This document shows, piece by piece, positions 63,684 to 64,000 of a stretch of DNA of 64,000 bases (positions within the stretch are counted from its first letter, which is position 1; every line of letters starts with the position of its first letter). Source of the DNA: Tersicoccus sp. Bi-70 (GTDB lineage: Bacteria; Actinomycetota; Actinomycetes; Actinomycetales; Micrococcaceae); assembly GCF_001968825.1 (NCBI RefSeq), contig NZ_MIEU01000011.1, positions 372,001-436,000 on the forward strand, given 5' to 3'. The notes under the pieces were generated by a model that saw nothing but the letters and a program-made list of their open reading frames with translations, did no database searches and was not told where the DNA came from. The translations under genes were made by a program, and so were the position numbers.

Positions 63684-64000
63684 GCACCGGCCTGGCCCAG
63701 GCGCCGAAGGTGCCCGGCTGGACGCACGTGTACTCCGGCAAGGTGCGCGAGCTCTACGTGCCGACCGTGCCCGAGGACGGCGACGGGGACGGCGACCCGC
63801 AGCTGACGCCCGAACGGCACGTGCTCGTCGTCGCGACCGACCGGATCAGCGCGTACGACCACGTGCTCGCGACCCCGATCCCCGACAAGGGCCGGGTGCT
63901 CACCCAGCTCTCGCTGTGGTGGTTCGAGCAGCTCGCCGACATCGAGAACCACGTCGTCTCCACGGTGGTCCCCGAGGAGGTGGCCGGCCGCGCCATGATC
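63680..64000 (+). CDS. purC: SAICAR synthetase PurC (partial, cut by window end)
   Basis: The first 107 residues of phosphoribosylaminoimidazole-succinocarboxamide synthase: [16 protein letters not shown], then [38 protein letters not shown], which contain the nucleotide-binding GKVREL and DRISAYD motifs. It adds aspartate to CAIR. The ATG lies in an ATGA overlap with purD, and the gene continues past the window end. Confidence 0.95.
   Translation, partial: MSTGLAQAPKVPGWTHVYSGKVRELYVPTVPEDGDGDGDPQLTPERHVLVVATDRISAYDHVLATPIPDKGRVLTQLSLWWFEQLADIENHVVSTVVPEEVAGRAMI

Overview
This is a 64 kb window of very GC-rich chromosome from an actinomycete, most likely a member of the Micrococcales (Micrococcaceae-like, genus not resolved). 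The signs are HspR/HAIR heat-shock control, a MrpA-MrpB fusion, a zinc-finger-less DnaJ, DUF3073/DUF4235 proteins, a DUF222-HNH endonuclease gene and a purF-purM / purD-purC layout. Gene density is high. Many genes overlap by 4 bases (ATGA, GTGA and once CTGA), and many starts lie only 6-8 bases after a -10 box, which suggests common leaderless transcription. There are no rRNA genes, insertion sequences, prophages or CRISPR arrays. One tRNA is present (Gly-CCC).

Layout. 0-6 kb: HerA/DUF853 ATPase, AEC carrier, emfourin-type inhibitor with its protealysin-like M4 protease, tRNA-Gly, and a secreted CAP-domain protein with a beta-propeller-like tail. 6-15 kb: dcd, an MFS exporter and the Mrp Na+/H+ antiporter operon (mrpA/B-C-D-E-F-G). 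15-18.5 kb: a TPP riboswitch with a Shine-Dalgarno-sequestering hairpin, driving a YkoE-YkoD-YkoC thiamine/HMP ECF transporter. 18.5-21.5 kb: pabC-like lyase, P-loop kinase, low-molecular-weight phosphatase, methyltransferase. 21.6-23.8 kb: the most unusual locus, a divergent pair made of an HTH-TPR (RRNPP-like) regulator and a secreted protein built of eight near-identical 14-residue repeats, with decayed repeat copies after its stop codon. 24-29.3 kb: DUF1810, DinB, then dnaK-grpE-dnaJ-hspR behind two HAIR operators; a third HAIR site lies before clpB at 47.5 kb. 29-40 kb: trmB, DEAD-box helicase, amino-acid permease, YccF, reductases, PhzF, a secreted GH3 hydrolase carrying the same tail as the CAP protein, a VOC protein and dps. 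40-47.5 kb: histidine utilisation (hutG, an IclR regulator, hutU-hutI-hutH) with an identical 18-bp operator before the regulator and before hutU. 47.5-57.5 kb: clpB, DUF4126 and VOC proteins, DsbA-like oxidoreductase, aldo-keto reductase, and a DUF222-HNH gene inside a small patch of recent duplications. 57.5-64 kb: purM-purF, asparaginase, and purD-purC (purC cut by the window end).

How parts work together. The chaperone genes form one HspR feedback regulon. The Hut enzymes convert histidine to glutamate through urocanate, imidazolonepropionate and formiminoglutamate. Purine genes stand as two short opposed operons. The repeat-peptide locus is the best candidate for an undescribed system: codons differ between repeats while the ten-residue core PAVGNWPDRF never changes, and the divergent regulator is of the kind that elsewhere senses exported peptides.
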